Under the pieces are notes generated by a model, which saw nothing but the letters and a program-made list of their open reading frames with translations, was not told the DNA's origin and made no database searches. A DNA stretch of 64,000 nt. Source: Heterocephalus glaber. Taxonomy: Eukaryota > Chordata > Mammalia > Rodentia > Bathyergidae. Every line of letters starts with the position of its first letter. Positions within the stretch are counted from its first letter, which is position 1. The position numbers and the translations under genes were made by a program. Below, in pieces: positions 23,357 to 34,060 of the stretch. The stretch is taken from the NCBI RefSeq assembly GCF_000247695.1, contig NW_004624732.1, positions 22,899,433 to 22,963,432 on the forward strand. The letters run 5' to 3'.

Positions 23357-23666
23357 ATATTGACTGTTTGGATCCCCCAAAAATCATATGTTGAAGCCCT
23401 AACCCCAAATATAATTGCATTTTCAGGTGGGGCATTTGGGAGGAAATTGAGTTTAGATGAAGTCATAATGGTGAGGAACCATGAGCTTTCATATAACAAA
23501 AGGAAGAGAGAGACTCTACCCCTGTGTGAGGACAGTGAGAAGGTCAGAAAGAGCACCTTCATCAGGAATTGAACTTTTAGCCTTCAAAACTAAAGCAGAC
23601 AGATTCCTACTTTCTTTAATCTGTCCAGGTACTGTATTTTGTTATAGATGCCAACACTAAAACAAC
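23357..23666 (+). mobile_element. MaLR/MLT1-like LTR
   Basis: It begins 'tattgactgtttggatcccc', continues 'caaaaatcatatgttgaagc' and 'ttcaggtggggcatttggg', and ends 'gtattttgttatagatgcca'. The order matches MaLR-class LTRs in sense orientation. No internal sequence is attached. Confidence 0.75.
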
Positions 23667-26600
23667 CGGTGATATTGTCCCCTTTCCCAAGATGAAGAAA
23701 ATGAAGCTAAAATTGGTTAATAAGTGACTTTCTTGAAATCACGCTGGTAGGAAAATACAATCCTTCCATTAGTTGTTTGTTCTCTTTAAGGCTGAAACCA
23801 TTTCACTCACAGATACTTCTGAAAGAGTCATTGTCCTCCAAGGCTTACTGTCACCTTGAACTATGGCTGTGCTCAACTGGCCAGGGCCAGGAGACTTTGA
23901 TGAGTGATGGCAACTGACTGCTCCTTCAAAAATACCCAAAACCCTTGCATAGCTTGGCAACCTAGCAGTAATTTTTTAAAGGGGCTGGTGCTCACCATTG
24001 TGAAGAAGAATATTAATGGATCCAGTTTATGTGAGAAGCTATACAAAACTATGGACAGTGGCTCTCCCAGGAACCTGGGTATGGGGGCAGAAGGAAGGTA
24101 AAAGGCACCACATTTGTGCTGTTTCAGTGAGGAAAGGGGGAGGACAGTAATGTTTATTCAGCACACATCTTGTCTCTGATACTCTGCTATGATACTTAAT
24201 ATTTCATGTAATTTAATCTTCAGTTGAATCTTTCTCACAACACTAACTTAAGGAATTTATACAATGCATCCCAGATAAATCCAGGAAATGTGTAGATTGA
24301 GCACCAGGACCTCAGTGTTGAGGTTACTTCTTGAGTAACCTACAATGATTGATGAAGTGGTCACTGACAAGATATAGCTATGCTGAGAATGGACTCTGGT
24401 CAGTTATCCTGACCAAGATGGAACAAGATGTGAAAGTGACAAGTCCCCAGCACTAAGCACTGTCCATGCCCTTTCAGCTTTGTCTTATGACCATGGATAT
24501 TTTAAGTATATGGCAAATTGGAAGTATTTGGAAGCTTGAGATCCCCCAAGCCCTCCCCTGTGCTGTTGATGTGCATGTGGTGCCTGATACATGTGCTTTC
24601 TTAGAGGTGAATTTGGTACTGCACAGATTATCTGTCTCATGAGTTTGGTGGTGAGTGTTAACTCCAGGTCATTGTTTTCAGTCAAGCAGAATGGGCAATG
24701 TATTCATAAGCCTGTTCTCCAAAAGGGAAATCCACTCATCCAACACAACATGGTTAGTTATGCACGCTTGAGAGTGATATCACTCACCCTTCTAACCCCT
24801 CCAGGTTGGAAACCCTAGGAGAAGGGGAATCCAGCCTCCACTCAATCACCCAGCAATCAAGGTGGTCACATTCCCCTTGCTCATAAGGATTGATGGTCAT
24901 TTCATCAGCTGGCCAGTGAGACATGAGGTCCTCAGGGACTGGGGATAGTAGTCTTTACTCTTTTAAGAAGGAGGCCTTGAAAGAGGTGGTGTTTAGGTCT
25001 CTGAGCATTACTGTGAATTTAATAGCCAGAAAAGAGAGATCACAAGTGTGATGAGCAAGAGGGAGCCCTCCTGAGGGCAAAAGTGGTACGCTGAGGATGG
25101 CAGAATGAGGAGATTCCTCTTATTGTTAACACTGGGCTATAATTGTGTTAGACATGGAGTTGCCCTACTATAAGGTTCTTGCTTTGTGCAACAATTGATG
25201 TCCTTACCATCCCATGCAACTTGGGGCACTGTCTTCTCTTACTGGCAGCCAAGGACACCCTAACTCTCAGAGTCAGTAAATAGGGGTTCTGAGGACCTAC
25301 CTTAAGGCTCACTCAAGTGCCTAGCAGGGACACTGACCTTGCAGGATCATCACAGAGTAATCTAATCTGGGGTAATGAGACTGTGTCAAGCACCATGGAC
25401 AGAAAGTTGTCATGGCTCAGCACTGAGTCCTCCCAAGGGAGGAGGAGAGAAACTGAAGGGAATCAGTCACCAGCCAGGAGTCCTCAGTTTCACCAAGCCA
25501 ATACTTCTGTTGCAACTATTTGGCAAAGACCTCTTGAACTCAGGTTATCCAACACCAGATTTGAAAACTTTCAAAAAAGAAAAAACATGTATCCATAGGA
25601 ATTAGAAAGGGGAATTCAAAATGCATGGGCTGTAAAAGTCCTAACCAAAGGGGACTTTGGGGTATCTCAAGTCACAGCCCAGAGATAAGTGCCAACTTGC
25701 CTTACTAAGGGTCAGCTCTGCATAGAGCAAAACATCTTTCCAAATCCTATAATGAGGTCATGATTGCATACTTGACTTGAACCTCGAGTAGAATAATGCA
25801 GTATTTGATCAAACTAAAAAATCCCTTCTGTCAATGAAGGTGGCTTTCTATAGAAATAATGCCCAGGATTGTCAGGAGTAACAGTGAGGTCACAGAGCAT
25901 TGAGTTGAGTTGGTTGTTCCTGACACTTACATATTTGATTTCCATGCTTTCTTTATTCTAAGATGCATAATCCATGTCATCCAACGCAGAGCTGACTATG
26001 GGCTACTTTTCCTTTGAAGCTGTGCTAATTTGAGACATTCTTACCAACCACTCAACACTGGTGTGGGTTACAGAGCATGCACATGATCTATTTCTCAGGA
26101 TAGCTCTGAAAAGGAGGACATTCACACAACTGTCTGTGGGTTTTTCAGGGCAGCAGGCCTGTTGACAGACTGTCGGATGGATGAGCTGACCTGGAAAGGT
26201 CCTCACTGTCAATAGTCACTGGCTGGGGAAAAGGAATGAAACCAGAGAGAGAAGTTTGAAAAGTTTCATTTCAAATGCTATTCCAAGGCAGGGGACTATT
26301 CAATAACCACAAATTGCTGGAGGATTTTTAAATCTTTCTTTCATACCTTGGTTTTATATGCACATAAAAAGACGTACAGACAAGGCCAAGAGACTTACTC
26401 AGACACTCTTCTACCTCTCTCTATTACACTTCAGTCAGCAGAGGTAGCTTTCCAGGCCAGCAATCAAATTAAATAACTGAGTGTCTATGAATCACATCTG
26501 TAACTTTCACCACTTACAACTGCCTGCAGATCTCATAAGGGCTGCAGAACAGGTCTTTCTCTTAAAGACATAGACATTGACATCTCTACTTAACCAAAGT

Positions 26601-26954
26601 GGTGTTTTACTCTTGGTGTTTACCATTCTTGAAAGGCCTCCTGCCTCCTTGGGACCAGGCAAAGCTCTGAGCATTTCATCACTTTGAAGAGGAAAATGAA
26701 GGCAGGTCTCTGTGCACAAGTTATATATCTCAAGTGATGGCCTTGACCATTGCTTAGACCACAGGACCTTGGCTTGGCCTTAAAACTCTTACTTATGGTC
26801 TGGTACAGACCATAAGAAAGAGAGGGGGCTCTAGAATTTATTGCACACCTGAAATGAGACAGGAACATTTGATAGAATTTTTGGAGGTAATTTTCAAGGG
26901 CTCACTTCCAAGAGCAGTAAATAACTTATGCAAAAGAAATAGCCCATAGTGTTC
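23667..26954. other. Unique noncoding sequence, about 3.3 kb
   Basis: A weak MIR-like reverse segment may lie at about 24,140-24,310. Otherwise no family was recognised. Several short frames on both strands are unsupported. A near-perfect hairpin sequence lies at 26792-26816. Confidence 0.4.
26792..26816. repeat. Perfect inverted repeat, 11-bp arms
   Basis: The arm cttatggtctg, a 3-bp spacer gta, and the exact reverse-complement arm cagaccataag can be read directly. It could form a small hairpin or a dyad binding site, or be chance. No flanking transposon termini are evident. Confidence 0.9.
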
Positions 26955-27155
26955 CAAGACAACACACCCAGGACTTTCCATGGATTATCTCATTTAAGTC
27001 TTATATAATCCCTAGATAATAAAGACTCTACTGTCCCCCATTCCCATCCACAAATGAGGAATCTGATGCCAAGAGAGATTAAGTAACTTGCCCAGAGATC
27101 AGTGAAAGGGCTAGAAGCAAACATGGAAGTCTGAGGTTAAGACCATGGGTTTCCT
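26955..27155 (-). repeat. MIR SINE, fairly preserved
   Basis: 'ggattatctcatttaagtct', 'ccacaaatgaggaatctgat' and 'gagattaagtaacttgccca' are the reverse complement of the MIR core and its flank, in order. Confidence 0.8.
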
Positions 27156-27504
27156 TGGGATTCCTATATGTTTGTGTAAGGGAAAGAGCCCAATTCTTAG
27201 CTGAGTATGTCTGATGCATCCAGAAACATTCTTTCTGAGGTATCACACTATTTCAGAAAGAAGACAATGCAGTTGTCTGAGAAATTGATACATGATCAAT
27301 ATTCGCCATGCAAATTCCATGCATCTTAAGAGATGGAATGGATGTGAGAAACACTTGGGCCCTTCTACACTCCCATCTTCCATTCAGATACTCCTATTCT
27401 TATACCACTGACAGCCCCATTTCCCACTCAGAAAGAGAGCTAAAAGGGATGAGAAAGGGAGCATGACTCATCTGAACATGCACTATAGGGCAGTAGCCAG
27501 TTGC
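27156..27504. other. Unique noncoding sequence
   Basis: No repeat or gene was recognised. Confidence 0.4.
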
Positions 27505-27660
27505 TACAGGAGGAGCTCATGGTTCTTCAGCTGAGGCTAGGAATCAGAAGCACCTGTCGAGCTAGCATAAAATACAGAACTGCCCCCCAGGCCTCATCAC
27601 AGATCCCCCAACCAGAATCTCCAAGGTGGGGCATGGGCATGTGTACATTTTTCAAAACCT
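27505..27660 (+). mobile_element. MER5-like hAT MITE
   Basis: 'gctaggaatcagaagcacct', 'cccccaaccagaatctccaa' and 'ggtggggcatgggcatgtg' form a MER5-type order. It is immediately followed by an ID SINE. Confidence 0.6.
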
Positions 27661-27667
27661 ATCCAAG

Positions 27668-27765
27668 GTTCTGGAGGGGTGGTTCAGTGGTAGAGCACTC
27701 ACCTAGCACACTCAAAATCTTGGGTTCCATCCACAGCACCAGAAAAAAGAAAAATAATTGTAAAG
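27668..27765 (+). mobile_element. ID SINE
   Basis: 'ggggtggttcagtggtagag', 'cactcacctagcacactcaa', the B-box region 'gggttccatccacagcacc', and an A-rich tail make up a diverged tRNA-Ala-derived ID element. The 91-codon frame that runs over it is not a gene. Confidence 0.75.
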
Positions 27766-28104
27766 ACTTTGGGTGATTTCTTTTCTATACACTTTCACTT
27801 ACTTTTATATTATTTGAACCTTTCACAGTGAAAATGATATCAAATACTCCTTTCTGAGATAAAATGAGGCAATAAAGAATGTGATGTGTATGTATACTCC
27901 CCACACTTATCAAGTTTTTCTGATGTGCAGGCAGACTTGAGATCTTCTAGTGCTGCTCCATGGATTCCAGGGTGTTGCTGCCCCAAACCCCAACCCACTT
28001 TTACTAAGGCTTTTAATGAAAATCAAAGAAGTTGTATCAGCACTAATAAGGGAGACCGAAGAAACAGAAAGGACCTGCAACCTGAATGAAAGTTCTAGAA
28101 AAAG
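27766..28104. other. Unique noncoding sequence
   Basis: It has mixed composition with no recognised family. Confidence 0.4.
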
Positions 28105-28345
28105 GACAGGTTTGAAGTTAAAAGGCCCTAGTTTTGGATTCTCACTCTGCTATTTATTGCTGGATCAGTATTCTTAGAAAAGTAGCTTAATTGCTCTGAG
28201 CCTTGTTTTCCCTATCTGTATTCTGGAGATAATAATTTCTGTCTTGCAGAACCATGGCAAGTATTAAACATAATAGTGCATGTAGCATGCCTAATGCATG
28301 CTCAGTGCCGGCAAATGGTATGTTTAATTATAGTTCATTTCATTG
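28105..28345 (+). repeat. MIR SINE, near full length
   Basis: 'ttttggattctcactctgct', 'gctctgagccttgttttccc', 'ctatctgtattctggagat' and 'catgctcagtgccggcaaat' cover most of MIR in sense orientation. Confidence 0.75.
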
Positions 28346-28645
28346 TTATCAAAACCAATATTTTATTAGCACTGATGAACCTTCACTTCCTAGAATGATT
28401 GGGAAAGAAAGCAAAGAAATTTTAGAGGCCTTTAAATAAATAGAAAGAAACAACTTAGAAAGTATTCAAGTACAGAAAGTACCACAGGTCACTGCAGAGC
28501 CTTCTCCAAGGTTCTCTGGAGCTATCTGATCTTTTTTATGCAGTGAGTTCCAAAGGCAAGGTTGCCTGTTTCCTCTGTAGCTGATATAAGGCCAGGCATG
28601 AGGGTGGCACTCAATAACACCATTTTATCTCCTCTTTCTTTTTAG

Positions 28646-28680
28646 AGCTGCCTTGAGAGAAGAAATCAACCGTGCTCCAG
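28646..28680 (+). other. Exon-like 35-bp segment between splice-site look-alikes
   Basis: Upstream is a pyrimidine tract ending ctttctttttag, a strong acceptor-like sequence. Downstream is ctccag|gtaatt, a good donor-like junction. Two of the three frames of the 35 bp are open, and one reads AALREEINRAP. A 35-nt exon would be unusually small, and splice look-alikes are common by chance, so this is only a candidate. No neighbouring exons were found. Confidence 0.15.
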
Positions 28681-29030
28681 GTAATTTTTATAGAAAAAAA
28701 GCAGCATCAAAAATTGGAAGGTGCTTGTTTAACTTTCCAAAGAAAGAGGCATTGTAATCTTTTCACACCTTGCGGCGTGTGTAGAATCAGATGGTATCAA
28801 ATCGGGAGTGCAATGGCTTCAGAGAGAGGAAAAGGGAATCCATCACACAGTTCTATCTCCTCCACGCGGATTAACAATGGGAATTTGGCTCTTGAAGTCA
28901 TCTTGTCATATCATGACAAAAGGCTGACATCCAGGGAGCTCCTGTGGGAGACAGATTCAGAAGAAATCACTCTGATGGATGACTGTGGGCTCCAGGCGCA
29001 CCTGTTGGAAAGCCAGCGCTAAATAGCAAG
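28681..29030. promoter_or_regulatory. Repeat-free candidate conserved noncoding element
   Basis: This is a repeat-free stretch of balanced composition with several CpGs retained (cttgcggcgtgtg, cacgcggatt, ccaggcgcacc), which is unusual in a CpG-depleted background. It also contains a T-box-like half site, tcacacctt. A 116-codon plus frame spans 28672-29022 without recognisable domains. I infer possible constraint only. Nothing in the sequence proves enhancer function. Confidence 0.25.
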
Positions 29031-32000
29031 TGGAGGAAATAATAAGGAAGGAACCACAAGACAAATTGCCAGATGAAAAAGCAAAGCTTAGAAAAAAAGT
29101 AGAGCTTTCGTTAAAATGACATAAAGCAAATGGTTAAAAAACAGAAAACCTCAGTCAATTCAGTTTGCCAGGGAGCAGTCCTCACAGCCAAAAGGATTCT
29201 GCCCTTGGCCTTTGCCTCCAGCTCCTCCTCCCACTGGAATTGGACTCAGGATGCCTTGCTACCCGGAAAGCCTTTGCTGGAGGACACTCAGCAAAGTCCA
29301 CACTTCCCTTAGCATCCTCAGGAAGTAGGTGAGAACCCAGGTGTCCTTCCTGTCCTCTTTCCTATTACATCAGACTAGCTCAGGCCCCAGAAGGGGTTTC
29401 ATCTGCACACAGAAATTTTAAGCCTACAGAGCAGGTCACCAGAGATAGGTGGCATTTTTGCATAAGTCTGAGGAAAGAGTTTCTGACTAGGTGCTAACTA
29501 ACAGTCCCCAGGGAAAACGTTCCAATGTCAGGGATGAGCTCAGAGCTTGGTGAAATGTTCTTACCTGCCGGGAGGGAACTGGGGTGGGGCATGCTTCCAT
29601 GGCATCTTGACTGATTTCTCATGCCATCTCCCATTGATTCTGTGTCCAGTCCAAGGTAGCCTAGATCTACAAAAGACTGTGAGAGACACAAAAACCCAGG
29701 ATACAGAGAGGGAAAAGGAGGCAGAGATCAGGAGGCCAAAGGTTCAGCTCTTCCATAGTTGTCAAATAAAATTATTTTTATGCTGAACCCCTGTAATTGT
29801 GTTTCTAGGCTGGTGAGATCTCCATATCTTTAGTGGTATATGGGTTTCCAGGTCCATTGGCTGTGACCTTGAAGGATTGTACCCTTTCCCTTGGCTTCCC
29901 CTGTTTAATTCCCAGAAGAAAAGGGAAGAAAGGTGGAGATGTTTGCACTTTTTTGATCTTGAACTTTCATAACAAGAATAATTTTTGAAGTTTCCTCTAG
30001 TATTTGGGATATCCTGGATATATCTGAATTTTGAAACTCTTATAAGTTTTCTGTTATTTTGGTCCAGAAAGGGGGAAGGTAAATGTCACCTGAGGAAGAA
30101 GGTTATGCAGGGGGAGCTGCTGTCAAGCAGGAAGGAGGAAGAGAAGGACACTGCCTTTTGAATCCAGGAGGATCCTGAAAAAAGGGGACAGAAAGGGAAA
30201 AAGAGGCCCTCTCTTCTGCTCTCCTCCTCTCTCTCCTTTACTTATGAGGCTAAACATGCAGAATTACAAGCAAATTTTTGGAAAAACCTAGGAAAATGAA
30301 TCTCATCTCGCGCTTCTCCAGAAATAGATGGAAAACTTTCAAAGGCCCTTAAAGAATTGTCAAATTCAACATGGCACTCCTCTCATCAAGACTGGAAATG
30401 TCAGAGAGAAGAGAAGTCATTGAAGTTCCTCACAGCCAAGACTGGTGTAGCAGAGACTCATCAGTGTCCAGTGGGATAGGGACAGTCACCAAGGATGGTG
30501 GGACACAGCCAGGTCAGGACTGATAAACTTAAGAGGCAGCACAGTAAGAGGCAGAGAAGCTGTGGAATGGGAAATTTGGTGGGAAGCAGGTCCCCAAATC
30601 AAAGATGCTACAAATAGATGACCAACCCCATGCCTGATATCCACAACTATGGCTCCTGTCCAAGTCAGAACCCAAACTATACCATGCCAGAGAACAGGGA
30701 TGAAACCTTCTCTAAAACACAGACGTGGTAATTCTCATCCCAGGGGGTAGAAGCACCAGAAGCTACATCTGTAAAGGAGACCATAGTAACAAGCAGACCT
30801 GAGCCCTTGTGTGTGGTTGATACTTGTAACACCCACCACGAATAAGCCTAATAGAAGAATGTGTAAGGCTGCTAATATCAAAAGGACCCATCCACTAACC
30901 TTCTGCTTCTCACTGACTCACCCTTGGGTATGGTCCTTCACTTCGTAGGATGCTGGAAACAAACAGCTTCTTCCTAAGGCTGCACAGTGACTCAACAACA
31001 TTCAACCATTGGAGAAAGCAGCAATTTCATATCTGTAATTGGATTTTCCCTTACACTAGTTAAAAACTAGGAGATAAAATTAACTAATCTCTGCTTACCC
31101 CCTTTCTAAAGCACCACTGGGTCAATCAGAGAAGCTTAGAAATTTTTTAAAAATCTAAATGGACTTGGCACAGCTGAGTCCTGATTATTCCTAAAATGTG
31201 CGTTCTGGAGGAGAAGGAGATGTCACTTAGCGTGGGAGAGAAGTCCTTTGCTTTCTTTGATTCCCAAGGTAGATTTACTAGGCATGAAATGACATAGAAC
31301 AGTGGATCCTACAACCCTATCTCAACTCTCCCCCCACACTATGCTCTTTCTTCTGCACCCCAAAGTCCCTCCAAGCCCTCAAGGGAGAGAAGAGAGCATG
31401 AAAGGTCAAGGCTATGTACTGACAGTGTGAAGGATCATTCTACTTCATCCATGTCCAGGACAGCATGGGCCCACTATCCCCAAACAAGTCATTTCTTGGT
31501 CACAAGAACATTGGCCATCCAGGAAGCCTTCTGTGGGTCCACCCACATGGTATTCCCTGTGACATGAGATGGTGATTTTGTGCTGTTTTGTAGAACTGGC
31601 AAAATTCTCCAAAAGTTACCTCATAGCTCATAAGTTACCTTCTCTTTCTGTCTCCAGCTAGGGAAGCCTAACCTTTGAAGAGCAAAAGAAGAATGTTCTC
31701 ATCAACCTAAAAATATCCTCAACAACTCTTCAGAAAAGTGGTAAAAACAAGTATGAACAAATCATTGGCTCAACCATTGTAATTAGGTTATTGCAGAAAA
31801 AATAACTTGGCTACCATTTCTAATGTCCTCCAAAAGTTGGAATAACAGCATAAACTCGCCTTCATGGTGTACAGCCATGGAGTGAAAGAGGCAGAACCAG
31901 CCCAGACTTCTCAGTGCCTATCAGAGCCACCCTGGTCAGTGTCTGTGAATAGCACTGCTGAGCTTTAGGCAGAGCTGAAAAGCTCCTGTCTCAAGATATT

Positions 32001-32504
32001 TGTAAACACTATAGATGGCTCTGTAAGCATAACTATGAAGTGAAGTGTTTGCAGACCATTCTGCAAAAATTCGTCAAACATATGTCAACAGAAAATTTGG
32101 ACCCAGAAAACTTTAGGGAGTCAACTTTCTTGGTCCCCAGGATAATCTCCCACCCATAGGTTTACTCTGCGTCCACATAAGCAAGACTGCTTCTCCATTC
32201 AGGGTATCCAAAATGCCCTGCACAGCCTTCAGGAGCAGATCATTTAGGGAAATCCCTCTCCTGCAGTAGAAAACAGAATGCATAGTCTCAGGAGGACAGC
32301 TTACATAGCAGAGGAAGTGTCCTCCCCTGGATCCAGTGACAAAGTGGCCCTCTGGGTCAGGAAGTAAATGTGAACATCTCAAGGTCAATTGTGAGGGACA
32401 GCTTTCTGTCTTTATATTCCAGCTCTTAGCAATGTGCGTGACACACCGTAGGCACTAGAAAAAGTAAAATGAATGAGCAAATGGATATATAATCTAAACT
32501 TTGG
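29031..32504. other. Unique noncoding sequence, about 3.5 kb
   Basis: No LTR, SINE or LINE is recognised and there is no frame above about 91 codons. The region is repeat-poor compared with the rest of the window. A G/A-rich segment lies at about 30,060-30,230. Confidence 0.4.
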
Positions 32505-32600
32505 CCCACTGATATAAAACAGGGACAACGTCCCTATGTCAAGTCCTGCCTACCTCAAATAGGATGACTGTGAGCATCAGAAAGCAAGAGCAACCTGCTT
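32505..32600 (+). repeat. MIR-like fragment
   Basis: 'cctacctcaaataggatgac' followed by 'tgtgagcatcagaaagcaag' resembles the 3' part of MIR in sense orientation. Confidence 0.45.
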
Positions 32601-32654
32601 GTTACTGCATCATTTGGGCAGCCCCTCTGGATCCATTCCATCCTTATAGCCCAC

Positions 32655-32828
32655 CTCTTTGTTTTTCCTGGTACTGGGGATTGACCCCTGGACCTCTGCA
32701 CTAAGCTACATCCCCTGGCCATTTTTTCTTTTTTTTTTTTGAAACAAGGTTTGATAAATTTCTAAGCTGTGCAGACTGGACTTAAACTTGCAGTTCTCCT
32801 GCCTCAGGATCCCAGAGTTCTGGGATCA
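32655..32828 (-). mobile_element. B1-dID composite SINE
   Basis: The left half is ID-like in reverse: 'cctggtactggggattgacc', then 'ctaagctacatcccctggcc'. A T-rich linker follows, then a B1 half in reverse: 'gacttaaacttgcagttctc', 'ctgcctcaggatcccagagt' and 'tctgggatcac'. The structure agrees with the copy at 16648, in the opposite orientation. Confidence 0.8.
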
Positions 32829-33150
32829 CTCTACTTTTGACTCTGTGTTCCCTAATGTGACTTACTCACTAGAAGATATGCCTTTGCCAATGGACTTAAT
32901 GGTCCTGAGGGCAGGGACTGGTGATGCTTATCTCTGCTCCTCATACCCAATACGAATATTCAGGGGTGTTGCTGAATGGATGCTGGAGAGCACACCCCAA
33001 GAATATCTCCCTGAGCCCAAATTCTGGGAGCCACATGCTGCCAAAGCCATTGGAAGCTCAGACATCAGGGGAAAGTGACTTGTGCTTGAGCACTGGTGGT
33101 AGGAAGTGAATGTTAACTATCTCCAGTAGGAAATGTCGGGGCAGGGGGGA
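32829..33150. other. Unique noncoding sequence
   Basis: A 96-codon plus frame (32788-33078) begins inside the SINE and has no domain features, so I do not call it a gene. Confidence 0.4.
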
Positions 33151-33170
33151 GGAAGGAAGGAAGGAAGGAA

Positions 33171-33203
<33 letters not shown>

Positions 33204-33256
33204 GAAGGAAGGAAGGAAGGAAGGAAGGAAGGAAGGAAGGAAGGAAGGAAGGAAGG
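33151..33256 (+). repeat. Compound (GGAA)n(AAAG)n(GGAA)n microsatellite
   Basis: About 106 bp of pure purine on the + strand runs as GGAA units, an AAAG block near 33175-33200, then GGAA units again. GGAA arrays are known binding platforms for ETS-family factors in some contexts. Here that is only a possibility. Confidence 0.98.
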
Positions 33257-33439
33257 GCAGGCACTGGAGTAATATAATGAGGCCAGCATTTGTGGGGTGG
33301 CGGGTGGCAGGAGCTACAGGGCTACAGAAGATTTAAGACTGCACTCTGCAGGGAGGAGGCTGGAGCAGTGAACACCCCAACTTGTGATCCTTTTGCCTGT
33401 TCCCTTCAACTGCTAAAGAGCTCCGTGCTCCCTGGTGGT
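33257..33439. other. Unique noncoding sequence
   Basis: It is a short G-rich flank of the microsatellite with no recognised family. Confidence 0.4.
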
Positions 33440-34060
33440 TCAAGGAGGACTCTGTCAAGATGAGAAATCCACTTAGAAACATTTTACATCTTCCACACAA
33501 TTGGCTCATTCACAATGTAATTGTGCCAGAAGCAGAGGCATTCAAGCACTCCCCAGAAGCTACGTGCTGTTTGTACCCAGATCTTGATAATACTTGCCAA
33601 GCTCTTGGCGTCACCTTGATTTCCACAGAAAGAATTTGCAGCAGAATACCGGGGACCTTCATCTCAGCAAGAGATGCTTGAATATATTGCTCATATTCAG
33701 CAGGAAGAAGGCATTTCCAAGCCCTTGTTATTGTTCTCAAAGGAAAGACAGAAAACTATCTTTTTAAAGGCATTCATGATCTGCAAGGCCAAATAAAGAA
33801 TCTTGTATATCTGGGTTGGCAAATACATGGCACTTTCAGGCTTCCCTTCTGCTTCCATGATAAACATCACTAATCAATTACTGCTGGCCATTGAAATGCA
33901 AAAATTCAGCCTCAAATCCTTTTGAACACTAGGCTTTATTTAAACAGTCATTCTAATCAAATGATATTCCTAATGGAGATGTGCCAGCAGTACAATACTG
34001 GCTTCATGAGCTAGCCTTCCTCACCTAATGGCTCATTACTTCCCACATGCATTTGTTATT
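33440..34060. promoter_or_regulatory. Repeat-free candidate conserved noncoding element
   Basis: This 620-bp repeat-free block has many homeodomain-like TAAT/ATTA cores (for example aatgtaattgtgcc, atcaattactgctgg, cctaatggagat, acctaatggctc). It resembles the composition of long developmental enhancers in gene deserts. No CDS is supported. The call is an inference from composition and absence of repeats. Confidence 0.25.

Noticed and set aside
28672..29022. 116-codon plus frame as a gene
   Set aside because: There is no domain, the frame starts in the donor-like region, and the amino acid pattern is unremarkable. Treated as noncoding unless conservation shows codon bias.
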